In this document: piece by piece, positions 15,981-24,680 of the stretch
Layout of the letters: each line of letters begins with the position of its first letter
Position numbering within the stretch: position 1 is the first letter of the stretch
DNA from: JACCQS01 sp963766765
GTDB taxonomy: Bacteria; Actinomycetota; Actinomycetes; Mycobacteriales; Geodermatophilaceae
Length of the DNA stretch: 64,000 nucleotides
Direction: 5' to 3'
NCBI GenBank assembly: GCA_963766765.1
Contig: CAVYBR010000015.1
Span: forward strand, 186,001-250,000
Program-made: the position numbers and the translations under genes
Notes under the pieces: model-generated
The model's input: only the letters and a program-made list of their open reading frames with translations
What the model was told of the DNA's origin: nothing
The model's database searches: none

Positions 15981-16571
15981 CGTTTTCTCGGCCCGCGCGG
16001 CAAGCGCGATGCTTCGGGACTGCAGAGCCGAGACCAACTCCCAGCTCACCTCGTCCACCGAGCGGCCGCCGTCGATGGTGATCAGTTCCTCGCGAACGGC
16101 GTAGTACTCGACCAGCGGCGTGGTCTGCCGGTTGTAGACCTCGATCCGGTGCACGATGACCGCCCGGTCGTTGTCGTCGGCACCGCGGCCGCGGTTGACG
16201 AGGCGCTCGATCAGGACTTGGTCCTCCACGAACAGGTGGACGGCGACCTGGACCTCGACGCCGAGTTCGCTGGCCACGAGATAGGCGGCATGGGCCTGCT
16301 CTGCCGTTCGCGGGAAGCCGTCAAGGATGTAGCCGCCGGTCTTGCTCGCGGCGAGCACTGGCTTGCGCAGCATGTCCATGACGATCTGGTCCGGCACGAG
16401 GTCGCCGCGATCCATGTAGTCCTTGACCCGCTGACCCAGCGGAGTCCCTTCGGCCACGTGCTTGCGCAGCAGGTCGCCGCTGGACAGGTGGGTCAAGCCG
16501 AAGAAGGCCGCCATCCGAGCGGACTGAGTGCCTTTTCCGGCACCTGGCCCACCGATGAACAACACCCGCAT
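15975..16571 (-). CDS. adk: Adenylate kinase, short-LID form
   Basis: A 198-residue P-loop nucleoside monophosphate kinase. It has GGPGAGKGTQ (Walker A, residues 7-16), THLSSGDLLR, the NMP-binding GGYILDGFPRTAEQA, RLVNRGRGADDNDR and IDGGRSVDEV. The LID is short, without the zinc-type insertion, as is usual in actinobacterial Adk (phosphate transfer between ATP and AMP). The usual secY-adk-map context is missing, so this could be a second adenylate-kinase-like enzyme with another nucleotide preference. Its last codons are inside the family C hairpin. Confidence 0.8.
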   Translation of the reverse strand: MRVLFIGGPGAGKGTQSARMAAFFGLTHLSSGDLLRKHVAEGTPLGQRVKDYMDRGDLVPDQIVMDMLRKPVLAASKTGGYILDGFPRTAEQAHAAYLVASELGVEVQVAVHLFVEDQVLIERLVNRGRGADDNDRAVIVHRIEVYNRQTTPLVEYYAVREELITIDGGRSVDEVSWELVSALQSRSIALAARAEKTS

Positions 16572-16707
16572 GCGGGCACCTCCTTCACCCAGGCTGCCGA
16601 TGCGCGCTGGGGGTTACCGGAGGGTAGCCCCCGGCTCGCGGGTCAGGGTGGTCGATGCGGCTGAGCTCCGGCGGGACGGCCCCGCTTCGGCCGGAGCTGA
16701 TCTGCTA

Positions 16708-16730
16708 ATCCGGACGATATCCGTCCGGAT
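16708..16730. promoter_or_regulatory. Inverted repeat upstream of the DinB/DUF664 gene
   Basis: Perfect 9-bp arms ATCCGGACG and CGTCCGGAT surround ATATC, ending 20 bases before the ATG at 16751. Position and symmetry suggest an operator for a dimeric regulator. No regulator gene is adjacent, so the binding protein is unknown. Confidence 0.55.
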
Positions 16731-16750
16731 CGCGTCCTACTGTTCCTGGC

Positions 16751-17434
16751 ATGGATGACAACACTGCAGAGACCGTGGCTACGACGAATAGCTCTGATCT
16801 GGCCTCCGAGGCGACAGATGCGGCCGGGGCCAGCGAGCCGAAGCCCCGTTGGGTCCCGCCGCCGTGGGAGCCGCCGCTGGCGGGCTCCGAGGTCGAGCAT
16901 CTGCTCGGAGCGCTGGACCGGCAGCGGGCCACATTTCGCTGGAAGGCCGACGACCTCGATGCCGCGGGGCTGAACGCCAAGATCGGCGCATCAGCGCTGA
17001 CCATCGGCGGCCTGCTCAAGCACCTTGCCGTCGTCGAGGACGAGAAGTTCACCGTATGGCTGTCAGGTGCACCCCTCGGCCAGCCGTGGGCGAGCCTCGG
17101 CGGCCCACCTGACGGTGACGATGCCGACGAGTGGGTGTTCGGGTCGGCGGCCGAGGATTCTCCAGAGGATCTCTACGCGTTGTACGACGGGGCGGTGCAG
17201 CGCTCGCACGAGCGGGTCGCTGCCGCCTTGGCGAACGGTGGGCTGGACCAGCCGGCGCACATCCAGTTCGGCGACCTTGGCCACCTGAGCCTGCGCCGGG
17301 TGCTGTTCGACCTGCTGGAGGAGTACGGCCGGCACACGGGGCACGCGGACCTGCTGCGCGAGGCGGTCGACGGCCGGGTCGGTGAGGACCCGCCGAGCGA
17401 CTGGAACCTCCCCTGGCCGGCGAAGTCAAGCTGA
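16751..17434 (+). CDS. DinB family protein (DUF664 type)
   Basis: A 227-residue protein. After a disordered N-terminal 35 residues comes RWVPPPWEPPLAGSEVEHLLGALDRQR, then LTIGGLLKHLAVVEDEKFTVWL and LFDLLEEYGRHTGHADLLREAVDG. KHLA and YGRHTGHAD supply the three histidines of a DinB metal site, in the arrangement of the DUF664 branch. In actinobacteria such proteins are often mycothiol-linked enzymes; the substrate is unknown. A perfect inverted repeat lies just upstream. It converges on the polymerase gene with 16 bases between the stops. Confidence 0.8.
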   Translation: MDDNTAETVATTNSSDLASEATDAAGASEPKPRWVPPPWEPPLAGSEVEHLLGALDRQRATFRWKADDLDAAGLNAKIGASALTIGGLLKHLAVVEDEKFTVWLSGAPLGQPWASLGGPPDGDDADEWVFGSAAEDSPEDLYALYDGAVQRSHERVAAALANGGLDQPAHIQFGDLGHLSLRRVLFDLLEEYGRHTGHADLLREAVDGRVGEDPPSDWNLPWPAKSS

Positions 17435-17450
17435 GGCACGAGGCGGGGCC

Positions 17451-19190
17451 TCAGTGTCCCTTCGCATAGCTCGCGGCTACGACCGGCTGCAGCGGGAAGC
17501 GCACCGGCGTACCCGGGAACAGCAGGTCACTGGCCTCCTGGGCCGCGGCCAGGATGGCCTCCACGACCGCGTCGGCAAGCTCCTCGGCAGCGTGAACCAC
17601 GAGTTCGTCGTGCTGGAAGAACACCAACTCCGCTGCTGGAGCGCCCCCGTCCTTGGCGGTTTCTGCAGAAACCGCCAGGTCGAGCAGCCGAAGCCGAAGC
17701 GCCGCGAGCACCGCCGCTGCCCATTCGGCGGCGGTGCCTTGCACGATGAAGTTGCGCGTGAATCGGCCGCGCGCTCTCGCCCGAGCGCCACCGCCGCGTC
17801 CTTCTGCCGCCTCGGTGGACGCGTCCGGTATCTCGCCGGGCGGCAGGTCAGCGACGTTGTCGGCTGATGCAGGTACCGAAGGCGGAGGGCACGTACGACC
17901 TAGGTGGGTACGTACCAATCCGCCGCTCTCCCCCGTCCGCGCGGCCCGCTCGAGCAGATCGAGGGCACGCGGATAACGCTGGCGCAGCGTGGCCAATGGT
18001 GCTGCCGCCTGGCCACCGGTCTGGCCGTACATGGCTCCGAGCAGACCGATCTTGGCCTTGGACCGATCGCCGCCGAAGGCCTCAGCGGCCAGTGCCGCGT
18101 ACATGTCCGCGGAGCCGGCGGCCCGGGCCATGGCCGGGTCACCCGACATCGCGGCCAGAACCCTTGGCTCGAGCTGACCCGCATCGGCCATCACCAGAAC
18201 GTGACCGGGGTCGGCGACCACGGCCTCCCGCAGCCGTCGCGGGATCTGCAGAGCGCCACCGCCGCGGGTGGCCCATCGTCCGGAGACCACGCCCGCGGGA
18301 ATGTAGTCAGGTTTGAATCGACCGCCCTCGACCCATTCCGCTCGCCATGTCCATCCGTGCGCGGTCAGAATCCGAGACAGCTCGCGGTATTCGATCAGGG
18401 CCGGCACCGCCGGGTGACCGGTCTGGCGCAGGACCCAGGCGTGCGTGGAGTCCAGGACGACGCCGGCCCGGGAGAATGCAGCCAACACGCTGGTCGGTGA
18501 GTCCGGGTTGACCGGAATTCCGGGAAAGGCGGCCGCGATCTCCGCGGCCAGTGCGGCCAGCCGAGGCGGGCGTGCGCCGTGCAGGGCGCGTCCACCGAGC
18601 AACTGGACCAGGATCTGATCGTGGATGTCTGCCCGCCACGGGACCCCGGCCTCGGCCATCTCGACAGCCACGAGGGCACTGGCCGACTCGGCGGCGACGA
18701 GCAGGCCGAATCCCGCGGGTCGTTCGGTCTGCCCGATTCGGCGCAGTTGTTCGGCGTACACCTCGCGGGCCACCGTGACCGGGTCCACACCCTCCGTCCC
18801 GCCGCCAAACCCCAGGTCGAACAGCGTCGGCTGGCTCGACCGCTGGGGTACGGGGCGGTCGTCAGGTACGGGAAGTCCGTGCAGCCGAGCGAAAGCAGCC
18901 GCGACCCGCCGCGGCGTCCCCCAGTGCCCGGCGTAGCCCTGGAGCAGTCCCTCGGTGAGCGCCAGATCGTGGCAGCGGCGTACCCGCAGGCCGGATCGAA
19001 GGACGCCCGGGTATTCGGCCATGGCATCGGCGAAGACCCAACGCGGCGCCTCGGCAGCTTCCAGCGCGCGCATGGCGGCGAGGAGATCGGGATGGCGCAC
19101 CGGCTCTTCGGTGGAGTTCCCCTGCGCATCGAGGCGTTGCAGCCACCCACTCGGGCCTTCGATTACAACAGTGAGTACGGCTACGGTCAC
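17451..19190 (-). CDS. Bifunctional 3'-5' exonuclease/DNA polymerase (Pol I family, accessory)
   Basis: A 579-residue polymerase I-like protein without a 5'-3' exonuclease. The C-terminal half has motif A as VMADAGQLEPRVLAAMSGD (unusual ADAGQ in place of DYSQ), motif B region SKAKIGLLGAMYGQTGG and motif C as VFFQHDELVVH. The N-terminal half corresponds to the exonuclease-like domain. It is smaller than true PolA and probably a repair or translesion enzyme, if active. A 24-bp palindromic element at 17654-17677 is inserted in frame, adding AVSAETA just before the motif C strand. The GTG start is used; an overlapping ATG nearby is in another frame. Confidence 0.8.
   Translation of the reverse strand: MTVAVLTVVIEGPSGWLQRLDAQGNSTEEPVRHPDLLAAMRALEAAEAPRWVFADAMAEYPGVLRSGLRVRRCHDLALTEGLLQGYAGHWGTPRRVAAAFARLHGLPVPDDRPVPQRSSQPTLFDLGFGGGTEGVDPVTVAREVYAEQLRRIGQTERPAGFGLLVAAESASALVAVEMAEAGVPWRADIHDQILVQLLGGRALHGARPPRLAALAAEIAAAFPGIPVNPDSPTSVLAAFSRAGVVLDSTHAWVLRQTGHPAVPALIEYRELSRILTAHGWTWRAEWVEGGRFKPDYIPAGVVSGRWATRGGGALQIPRRLREAVVADPGHVLVMADAGQLEPRVLAAMSGDPAMARAAGSADMYAALAAEAFGGDRSKAKIGLLGAMYGQTGGQAAAPLATLRQRYPRALDLLERAARTGESGGLVRTHLGRTCPPPSVPASADNVADLPPGEIPDASTEAAEGRGGGARARARGRFTRNFIVQGTAAEWAAAVLAALRLRLLDLAVSAETAKDGGAPAAELVFFQHDELVVHAAEELADAVVEAILAAAQEASDLLFPGTPVRFPLQPVVAASYAKGH
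17654..17677. repeat. Family A palindromic element inside the polymerase gene
   Basis: A perfect 24-bp palindrome with half-site TGGCGGTTTCTG lies within the coding sequence and is read as AVSAETA. It is the same as the core of the intergenic copy at 5997-6022. Reading frame is kept. Confidence 0.8.
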
Positions 19191-19333
19191 GTTCAGTCAT
19201 TCTGCGCGGCGAGTATGACGGCGAGAGCTTCCAGCGATCGACATCGGTGCGAGGGAGCGTCACACTCAGCCTAAGCCCGACGCCGACGGCGGCGGCGGTT
19301 CTTCCATCGGGGTCCCTTGGAGGGAGCCCAACG

Positions 19334-19663
19334 ATGAGCCGCACGATCCAACGAATCGCCTTATTGCTCGCTTCGCTTGGGCTGACGATCGTGTTGATGG
19401 CTGGCCCGGCCGTCGCAGATCCGGTTCCGAGCCATTCGATCACCAAGTCCTGCGAGCCCAACAGGATCACGGCTGTCCTGATCACCTTGGCCGACTACCC
19501 GCCGGGCTCGGTCGCCAGCATCGAGGGTGACCCTGTAGCGGTCAACGCGACCACGCTTGTGTGGATTACCCGCCCGATCCTCCTGGAAGTCGACTCCTCG
19601 GGGTACGACGGCGACTTCCAGCAAACCATCCGACCGAAGCCCATCTGCCGGCTGTTCTTCTAG
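19334..19663 (+). CDS. Small secreted protein of unknown function
   Basis: A 109-residue protein with a classical signal peptide: MSRTIQR, hydrophobic IALLLASLGLTIVLMAG and cleavage after AVA (PAVADPVPS). The mature part of about 80 residues has two cysteines (KSCEPNR and PICRLFF) that could form one disulfide. No family is recognised. GGAGGGAG upstream of ATG supports this start over an upstream GTG. It lies alone between the polymerase and the desaturase. Confidence 0.65.
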   Translation: MSRTIQRIALLLASLGLTIVLMAGPAVADPVPSHSITKSCEPNRITAVLITLADYPPGSVASIEGDPVAVNATTLVWITRPILLEVDSSGYDGDFQQTIRPKPICRLFF

Positions 19664-19742
19664 CAACGTCCGCGCGGGAAAAGGGGCATATTCCCGCCTT
19701 CAGCCACTGTGCTGGTGACAGATCTAACCGTGCGCTCGCACC

Positions 19743-19769
19743 TACGGTGCCGTAAGCTACGGAAGCGTA
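19743..19769. promoter_or_regulatory. Twin palindromic sites upstream of the acyl-ACP desaturase
   Basis: TACGGTGCCGTA (19743-19754) is a perfect palindrome, and TACGGAAGCGTA (19758-19769) has the same outer TACG/CGTA arms. The two 12-bp sites are 15 bp apart and end 24 bases before the GTG start. Paired TetR-type operators are common in front of fatty-acid desaturase genes, so a lipid-responsive repressor is a reasonable guess. Confidence 0.6.
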
Positions 19770-19793
19770 AGTAACCGACCCGCAAGGAGATCA

Positions 19794-20780
19794 GTGAGCG
19801 CGCCAGCCAGCACCGCCAACCTGCTCAACGACCTCGAGCCGATCGTGGAAGAGAACCTCGAGCGGCACCTCAAAATCGCCAAGGAGTGGCACCCACACGA
19901 CTACATCCCCTGGGATGAGGGTCGCAACTTTGCCTACTTGGGTGGCGAGGACTGGGCGCCGGAGCAGTCCCGGCTCTCGGACGTCGCCAAGGCCGCGATG
20001 ATCACCAATCTCCTCACCGAGGACAACCTGCCTTCCTATCACCGCGAGATCGCGACCCGCTTCGGCCGCGACGGGGCGTGGGGCACCTGGGTCGGCCGCT
20101 GGACCGCGGAGGAAAACCGGCACGGGGTCGCGCTGCGCGACTACCTCGTCGTCACCCGCGGCGTGGACCCGGTCGAACTCGAGCGGGCCCGGATGGACTA
20201 CATGACCGTCGGGTACGACTCCGGTGACAAGACCGCGTTGGAGGCCGTGACGTACGTGTCCTTCCAGGAGCTGGCCACCCGTGTCTCGCACCGCAATACC
20301 GGCAGGGTGACCGGCGACCCGATCGCGGACAAGCTGCTGGCCCGAATCGCCACCGACGAGAACCTGCACATGGTCTTCTACCGCAACCTGGTCGCCTCGG
20401 CCTTCGACCTCGCTCCGGACGCGACCATGCGGGCCGTGGCAGACGAGGTCATCAACTTCGACATGCCCGGCGCCAACATGGCCGGCTTCCGCAAGAACTC
20501 GATGATCATCGCCAAGGCCGGCATCTACGATCTGCGGCTGCACCACGACAAGGTGATCCAGCCGATCCTGATGCACTGGAACGTCTTCGAGCGCACCGAC
20601 CTCAACGCTGAGGGAGAGCAGGCTCGGGACGAGCTGTCGGCCTTCCTGGTCGGTTTGGACGCTCAAGCGGCACGGTTCGTGGACATGCGCGCCGCCTCGC
20701 GGGAACGCCAGGCCGCTCGTGGTACGCCGAGCATCACCGTCGACGACCCGACCCCAGCCGGCGAACTACAGCCCGCCTGA
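19794..20780 (+). CDS. Acyl-[acyl-carrier-protein] desaturase (DesA-like)
   Basis: A 328-residue soluble diiron desaturase of the plant-type stearoyl-ACP family. The iron ligands are visible: E in LTEDNLPSYHREIA, EENRHG (WTAEENRHGVALRDYL), E in SFQELATRVSH and DENLHMVFYRNL. In mycobacteria and relatives these enzymes introduce double bonds in acyl or mycolic precursors. The GTG start has AAGGAGA upstream, and paired palindromes lie in the promoter. A family C hairpin follows the stop. Confidence 0.88.
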   Translation: MSAPASTANLLNDLEPIVEENLERHLKIAKEWHPHDYIPWDEGRNFAYLGGEDWAPEQSRLSDVAKAAMITNLLTEDNLPSYHREIATRFGRDGAWGTWVGRWTAEENRHGVALRDYLVVTRGVDPVELERARMDYMTVGYDSGDKTALEAVTYVSFQELATRVSHRNTGRVTGDPIADKLLARIATDENLHMVFYRNLVASAFDLAPDATMRAVADEVINFDMPGANMAGFRKNSMIIAKAGIYDLRLHHDKVIQPILMHWNVFERTDLNAEGEQARDELSAFLVGLDAQAARFVDMRAASRERQAARGTPSITVDDPTPAGELQPA

Positions 20781-20794
20781 CCCAACCCTCTCCG

Positions 20795-20857
20795 AGTTGA
20801 TCATCGGAGAACCGGCAGTTTTCGCGCGAGAGATCCACGGTTTGCCGATGATCAACT
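20795..20857. repeat. Family C hairpin between the desaturase and TldE genes
   Basis: Left arm AGTTGATCATCGG...AACCG pairs with right arm CGGTTTGCCGATGATCAACT around a variable centre. It resembles the hairpin at 15918-15980 in both arms but not in the loop, as expected for a dispersed structured element. It lies between convergent genes and may end transcription. Confidence 0.7.
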
Positions 20858-20870
20858 CCGGTACTGAGGT

Positions 20871-22271
20871 CTACGAGGCCGGCGACACCGAACTCATGTT
20901 GAAGTCCGGGACCCGGAGGGTTGGCATCGCCGTACGGGTGAAGAAGTCGTTCCACTCGCGCGGCAGGCAACGTTCGCTCCGGCCGATCTCCGAGACCCGG
21001 CCCAACAGCCCGACCGGCGACTCGTTCCAGCGGAAGTTGTTCACCGATGAAGTGACCTCGCCGTTCTCGACGAGGAAGACGCCGTCCCGGGTCAGTCCGG
21101 TCAGCAGCAGCGTCTGGGGGTCGACCTCGCGGATGTACCAGAGCGTCGTCAGCAGCAATCCGCGCTCGGTCGACGCGACCATCTCCTCCGTCGACGGTCC
21201 ACCGCCTCCCGGACCCTCCATGATCAGGTTGTCCACGTACGGCGCCGGTGTGCCACCGGACTTGGCCGCCCACGCCCGCGTCTGGATCAGGTTGGTGAGA
21301 ACGCCATCCCGGATCCAGTCCACCGGCGATAGTTCCAGCCCGTTGTCGAACACCGAGGCGTACGGACTCGAGGTCGTTGTCATGAGATGACCGGCGGCCT
21401 GCAGACCCGGCGCAATGGGATCGCAGCGCATGGTCAGCGGCATCTCGGTCAACGCCTCGCCGATCCGGTTTCCGCCGCCCTTCTTCGAAAACACGGTCTG
21501 ACCCTCGTCGGCATCACGAGCCTGACCGGTGTAGTACATGTAGATCATCAGGTCCGCCACCGTCGACGGCGGCAGCAGCGTCTCGTACCGTCCCGGCTCG
21601 AGATCGATGCGGCGCTCACTCCAGCCCAGCTTCGTAGCGAGCTCACCGGTCAAGGTCGGGACCGAGATGTCGGTGAAGTCCTGGGTTGCCGCGCCCGCCC
21701 AGACCGAGCGACTGAAGTCGCGCGACTTGCCGTTGAGCTCGAGCCGTCCGGTCGGCTGGTCATGACGCAACCGAAGCCCGGTGGAACTGGCCAGGAACAT
21801 CGACTCCACGACGTGCTCGGCGAAACCGAACAGCAGACGATCGCCGGCGGCCTCCGCCTCCCCGAAGGCCATGCCCAGGTCCTTGGCGAAGGAGGTGAAC
21901 ACGCCGATCGAGGTCGCAGCCGGTGGGGCGGCCCAGTCCCCGCCTCCGGTAGCCGCACTGATCAGTGGCATCGCGTCCTCGGCCGGGCCGGAGTCGCGGG
22001 CGGCCTGCTCGGATGCGGCCACCAGTTCGGCGAGATCCGGTGACCCGCTGCGGGACACCGTGCCGGCCGCTGCACCCCTGCCCCCGTCCACGATGGAGAT
22101 GACGGCAACGCGGCGGGAGCGCATCTCTCCGTTCGTGGTCAGGCTGTTGTTGGCCCACCGCAGGTTCGTCTCCGAACGCTCGTTGACCAAGACCATGCAG
22201 TCATCGGCCTTCGACAGCGAAAGCGCCTGCTCGGCAATGTCTTGCGCGGTCGTCATCGTGCTGGCGGTCAT
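20871..22271 (-). CDS. TldE/PmbA-like metalloprotease subunit
   Basis: A 466-residue protein of the TldE/PmbA family, the non-catalytic partner of TldD. It shows ERSETNLRWANNSLTTNGEMRSRRV, FTDISVPTLTGELATKLG, SPYASVFDNGLELSPVDWIRDG and the C-terminal VENGEVTSSVNNFRWNESP. TldD/TldE degrade or mature small unfolded peptides, for example ribosomal peptide precursors. Its ATG overlaps the TldD stop (ATGA), so the two subunits are made together. No peptide precursor is seen nearby. Confidence 0.88.
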   Translation of the reverse strand: MTASTMTTAQDIAEQALSLSKADDCMVLVNERSETNLRWANNSLTTNGEMRSRRVAVISIVDGGRGAAAGTVSRSGSPDLAELVAASEQAARDSGPAEDAMPLISAATGGGDWAAPPAATSIGVFTSFAKDLGMAFGEAEAAGDRLLFGFAEHVVESMFLASSTGLRLRHDQPTGRLELNGKSRDFSRSVWAGAATQDFTDISVPTLTGELATKLGWSERRIDLEPGRYETLLPPSTVADLMIYMYYTGQARDADEGQTVFSKKGGGNRIGEALTEMPLTMRCDPIAPGLQAAGHLMTTTSSPYASVFDNGLELSPVDWIRDGVLTNLIQTRAWAAKSGGTPAPYVDNLIMEGPGGGGPSTEEMVASTERGLLLTTLWYIREVDPQTLLLTGLTRDGVFLVENGEVTSSVNNFRWNESPVGLLGRVSEIGRSERCLPREWNDFFTRTAMPTLRVPDFNMSSVSPAS

Positions 22272-23776
22272 GATTGTCCGGCCTCCGTCACCGTATTGAG
22301 GATGTTGACCCCGTCGAACAGAGCACTCGGACAGCCATGACTGACCGCCGCCACCTGCCCCGGTTGGGCCTTGCCGCAGTTGAACGCACCACCGAGCACG
22401 TACGTCGAGGGGCCGCCGACGACTGACATCGAGCCCCAGAAATCGGTCGTCGTGGCTTGGTATGCCACATCGCGCAGCTGACCGGCGAGATGACCGGACT
22501 CGATCTTGTAGAACCGCTGCCCGGTGAACTGGAAGTTGTAGCGCTGCATGTCGATCGACCAGCTCTTGTCCCCGACCACGTAGATGCCGCGTTCGACGCC
22601 CGCGATCATCTCCTCGGTCGTCGGGCCGTTGGGGTCCGGTTGCAGCGAAACGTTGGCCATCCGCTGCACGGGAACGTGAGTAGGTGAATCCGCGAAGGCG
22701 CAACCGTTCGAACGGCCGAAGCCGTTGAGCCGCGCCATGTTCCGATCCAGCTGGTAACCGACCAGGATCCCGTCCTTGATGATGTCCCACTGCTGGGCCG
22801 CGACGCCCTCGTCGTCGTACCCGACGGAAGCCAGTCCATATTCGTCGGTGCGATCGCCGGTCACGTTCATCAGCGGCGATCCGTACTGCAGCGTGCCCAG
22901 CTTGTCGAGCGTCGCGAACGACGTACCTGCGTAGGCCGCTTCGTACCCGAGTGCCCGGTCCAACTCGGTTGCGTGCCCGATGGACTCGTGGATCGTGAGG
23001 AACAGGTTCGACGGGTCGACGATGAGGTCGTAGCGCCCCGCCTGCACCGACGGGGCCTTGATCTTCTCCCGCAGCAGCTCGGGGATCTCGGTCAGTTCAC
23101 CGGCCCAATCGACCAGGTCACCGGTGAGGTACTCCCAGCCACGACCGGCCGGCGCCGCCAGCGTCCGCATCGTCTCGAACGCGCCGGTCGAGCGGTCGAC
23201 GGCCACCGCGGTCAGCTGCGGATGTACGCGGACCCTCTGCTGAATGGTCGAGGTGCCGCTGAGATCGGCGTAGAACTTCTGGTCCTTCGCCAGTTCGACC
23301 CCGGAATGGACATGGTCCACACCGTCGGCGGACATGAGCCGCTCGGACCAGTCGATGAGCAACGCGATCTTGTCGGGATCGGGCACCGTGAACGGGTCGA
23401 TCTCGTACGAAGACACGTACGTCGCGTCGGGATAGCGCGGCTCGGGCGCCAGTTCCACGGGATCGGCGTTGATCGCCGCAGACACCCGGGCCACGGCCAC
23501 AGCCTGCTCGGCCAGCCGGTCAGCCTCCTCGGTGGTCAGCGCCATGCCGGCGGCGAAGCCCCAGGTCCCGGCGTGGACCACCCGTACGGCCAGCCCGAGA
23601 TCCTCCCCGTCGGTGGCCGACTCCAGTCGGGCATCCCGCAGGCTGATGCGCTGCGTCCGCAGGCGCTCGACCCGGATGTCGGCATGCGTGCAGCCGAGTT
23701 CGCGGGCCCGACTGAGGGCGGCATCGGCAAGCGGACGCAGGGGAAGGTCGGTGAACGATGCATCGATCTGTTGCAT
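22268..23776 (-). CDS. tldD: TldD-like metalloprotease subunit
   Basis: A 502-residue TldD family protein. The zinc motif HESIGHATELDR (HExxxH) is present at about residues 288-299, with the substrate-cleft segments GYDDEGVAAQQWDIIKDG and RPxx-like CAFADSPTHVPVQRMANVSL, and late Cys residues FNCGKAQPGQVAAVSHGCPS. It forms the active subunit of the TldD/E protease. The ATG gives MQQIDASFTDLPLRPLAD. It is the first gene of the operon, followed by tldE with a 4-base overlap. Confidence 0.9.
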   Translation of the reverse strand: MQQIDASFTDLPLRPLADAALSRARELGCTHADIRVERLRTQRISLRDARLESATDGEDLGLAVRVVHAGTWGFAAGMALTTEEADRLAEQAVAVARVSAAINADPVELAPEPRYPDATYVSSYEIDPFTVPDPDKIALLIDWSERLMSADGVDHVHSGVELAKDQKFYADLSGTSTIQQRVRVHPQLTAVAVDRSTGAFETMRTLAAPAGRGWEYLTGDLVDWAGELTEIPELLREKIKAPSVQAGRYDLIVDPSNLFLTIHESIGHATELDRALGYEAAYAGTSFATLDKLGTLQYGSPLMNVTGDRTDEYGLASVGYDDEGVAAQQWDIIKDGILVGYQLDRNMARLNGFGRSNGCAFADSPTHVPVQRMANVSLQPDPNGPTTEEMIAGVERGIYVVGDKSWSIDMQRYNFQFTGQRFYKIESGHLAGQLRDVAYQATTTDFWGSMSVVGGPSTYVLGGAFNCGKAQPGQVAAVSHGCPSALFDGVNILNTVTEAGQS

Positions 23777-23923
23777 TGGATACGTGCGCCCTTCGACAAC
23801 GGTGTCCACGCCGGTCTGCCGACGTGACGGCGGTACCGACACTACTGACCGCGCCCGAACGGCTCACTCCGTTTAACCTCGCCACGTGCGAGTGCGACCA
23901 AACTCCTTGTGCGGGCATCCCCA

Positions 23924-24541
23924 ATGAGGGGGTCCATCGACACCGGCGGCTCTCCGGACAGTGGCGGTTTGCCAGCGAACCGCCAGGAGGGGCCGTACGA
24001 CCGTGGCGGTTTGCCAGCGAACCGCCAGGAGGAGCCGTACCGCATCTGTTTCGTCTGCCTGGGGAACATCTGCCGCTCGCCGATGGCTGAGGTCGTCACC
24101 CGTTCGCTGCTCGACGAGGCGGGCCTGCACGTGCAGGTAACCGTCAGCAGTACGGGGACCGGCGACTGGCACATCGGCGGCCCGGCCAACCCGGGGTCGG
24201 TGCGCGCGCTGGCAGCCCGCGGGTACGACGCCAGCCGGCACCGGGCCCGACAGCTCACCGCGGCGGATGTGGGCGACTACGACCTCCTGATCGGGCTCGA
24301 TTCCGCCAACCTCCGCGACATCGAGCGCCTCTTCCTCGGACGCGACGCCGCCGATCGGCCGGACGTTGCCCTCCTGCGGGACTACGCCGCCAACGGTGCG
24401 CGCGGCCAAGGGGTGCCGGATCCGTACGGCCAGGGCCCGGCAGCGTTCGAGGACGCGCTCGATCTCGTCGAAGAAGCATGCCGGGGCCTGGTCGAGCACC
24501 TCAGAGCGCGGTTCGGTTCCCCCGACCTGAGCGGCCAGTGA
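23924..24541 (+). CDS. Low-molecular-weight protein tyrosine phosphatase with repeat-derived N-terminus
   Basis: The core starts at PYRICFVCLGNICRSPMAE, the catalytic C-x5-R-S loop of low-molecular-weight phosphatases, and ends with the acid loop VPDPYGQG. It should dephosphorylate protein tyrosines in the cytoplasm. The usual start (about two residues before the Tyr-Arg) is absent. Instead two tandem copies of a 42-bp unit are read in frame as GGLPANRQEGPYDR and GGLPANRQEEPYR, so the first start is ATG 23924 (or GTG 23909). The predicted protein of 205 residues has about 40 extra residues. A TTG inside the repeat is an alternative start. Confidence 0.8.
   Translation: MRGSIDTGGSPDSGGLPANRQEGPYDRGGLPANRQEEPYRICFVCLGNICRSPMAEVVTRSLLDEAGLHVQVTVSSTGTGDWHIGGPANPGSVRALAARGYDASRHRARQLTAADVGDYDLLIGLDSANLRDIERLFLGRDAADRPDVALLRDYAANGARGQGVPDPYGQGPAAFEDALDLVEEACRGLVEHLRARFGSPDLSGQ
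23962..24041 (+). repeat. Tandem 42-bp unit containing family A palindromes
   Basis: Palindromes at 23962-23985 and 24004-24027 (arms TGGCGGTT and AACCGCCA) are the cores of two 42-bp direct repeats that continue with GGAGG(G/A)GCCGTAC. Forty-two bases are 14 codons, so both copies stay in frame with the phosphatase. Confidence 0.85.
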
Positions 24542-24680
24542 CTACTTCCGGAGCGGGAATGTCGAAATGCACCTTCTGGAAACGACTCGATGGAGAAGGC
24601 AACCAACCAACTGACGCACCACCCCACATTGCGGCTCGAGCGGCTCCAGTACCGGACCCTCGCCAACCGAAGGAGTCAGC

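Noticed and set aside
19671..19698. Palindrome GCGGGA/TCCCGC after the small secreted protein
   Set aside because: The arms are only about 6-7 bases around a long unpaired centre and no other copy was found. It is too weak to list as a terminator.
23962..24041. CRISPR-like or att-site duplication at the phosphatase
   Set aside because: Only two contiguous 42-bp units, with no integrase, no spacers and no tRNA. The palindromic core matches the dispersed family A.
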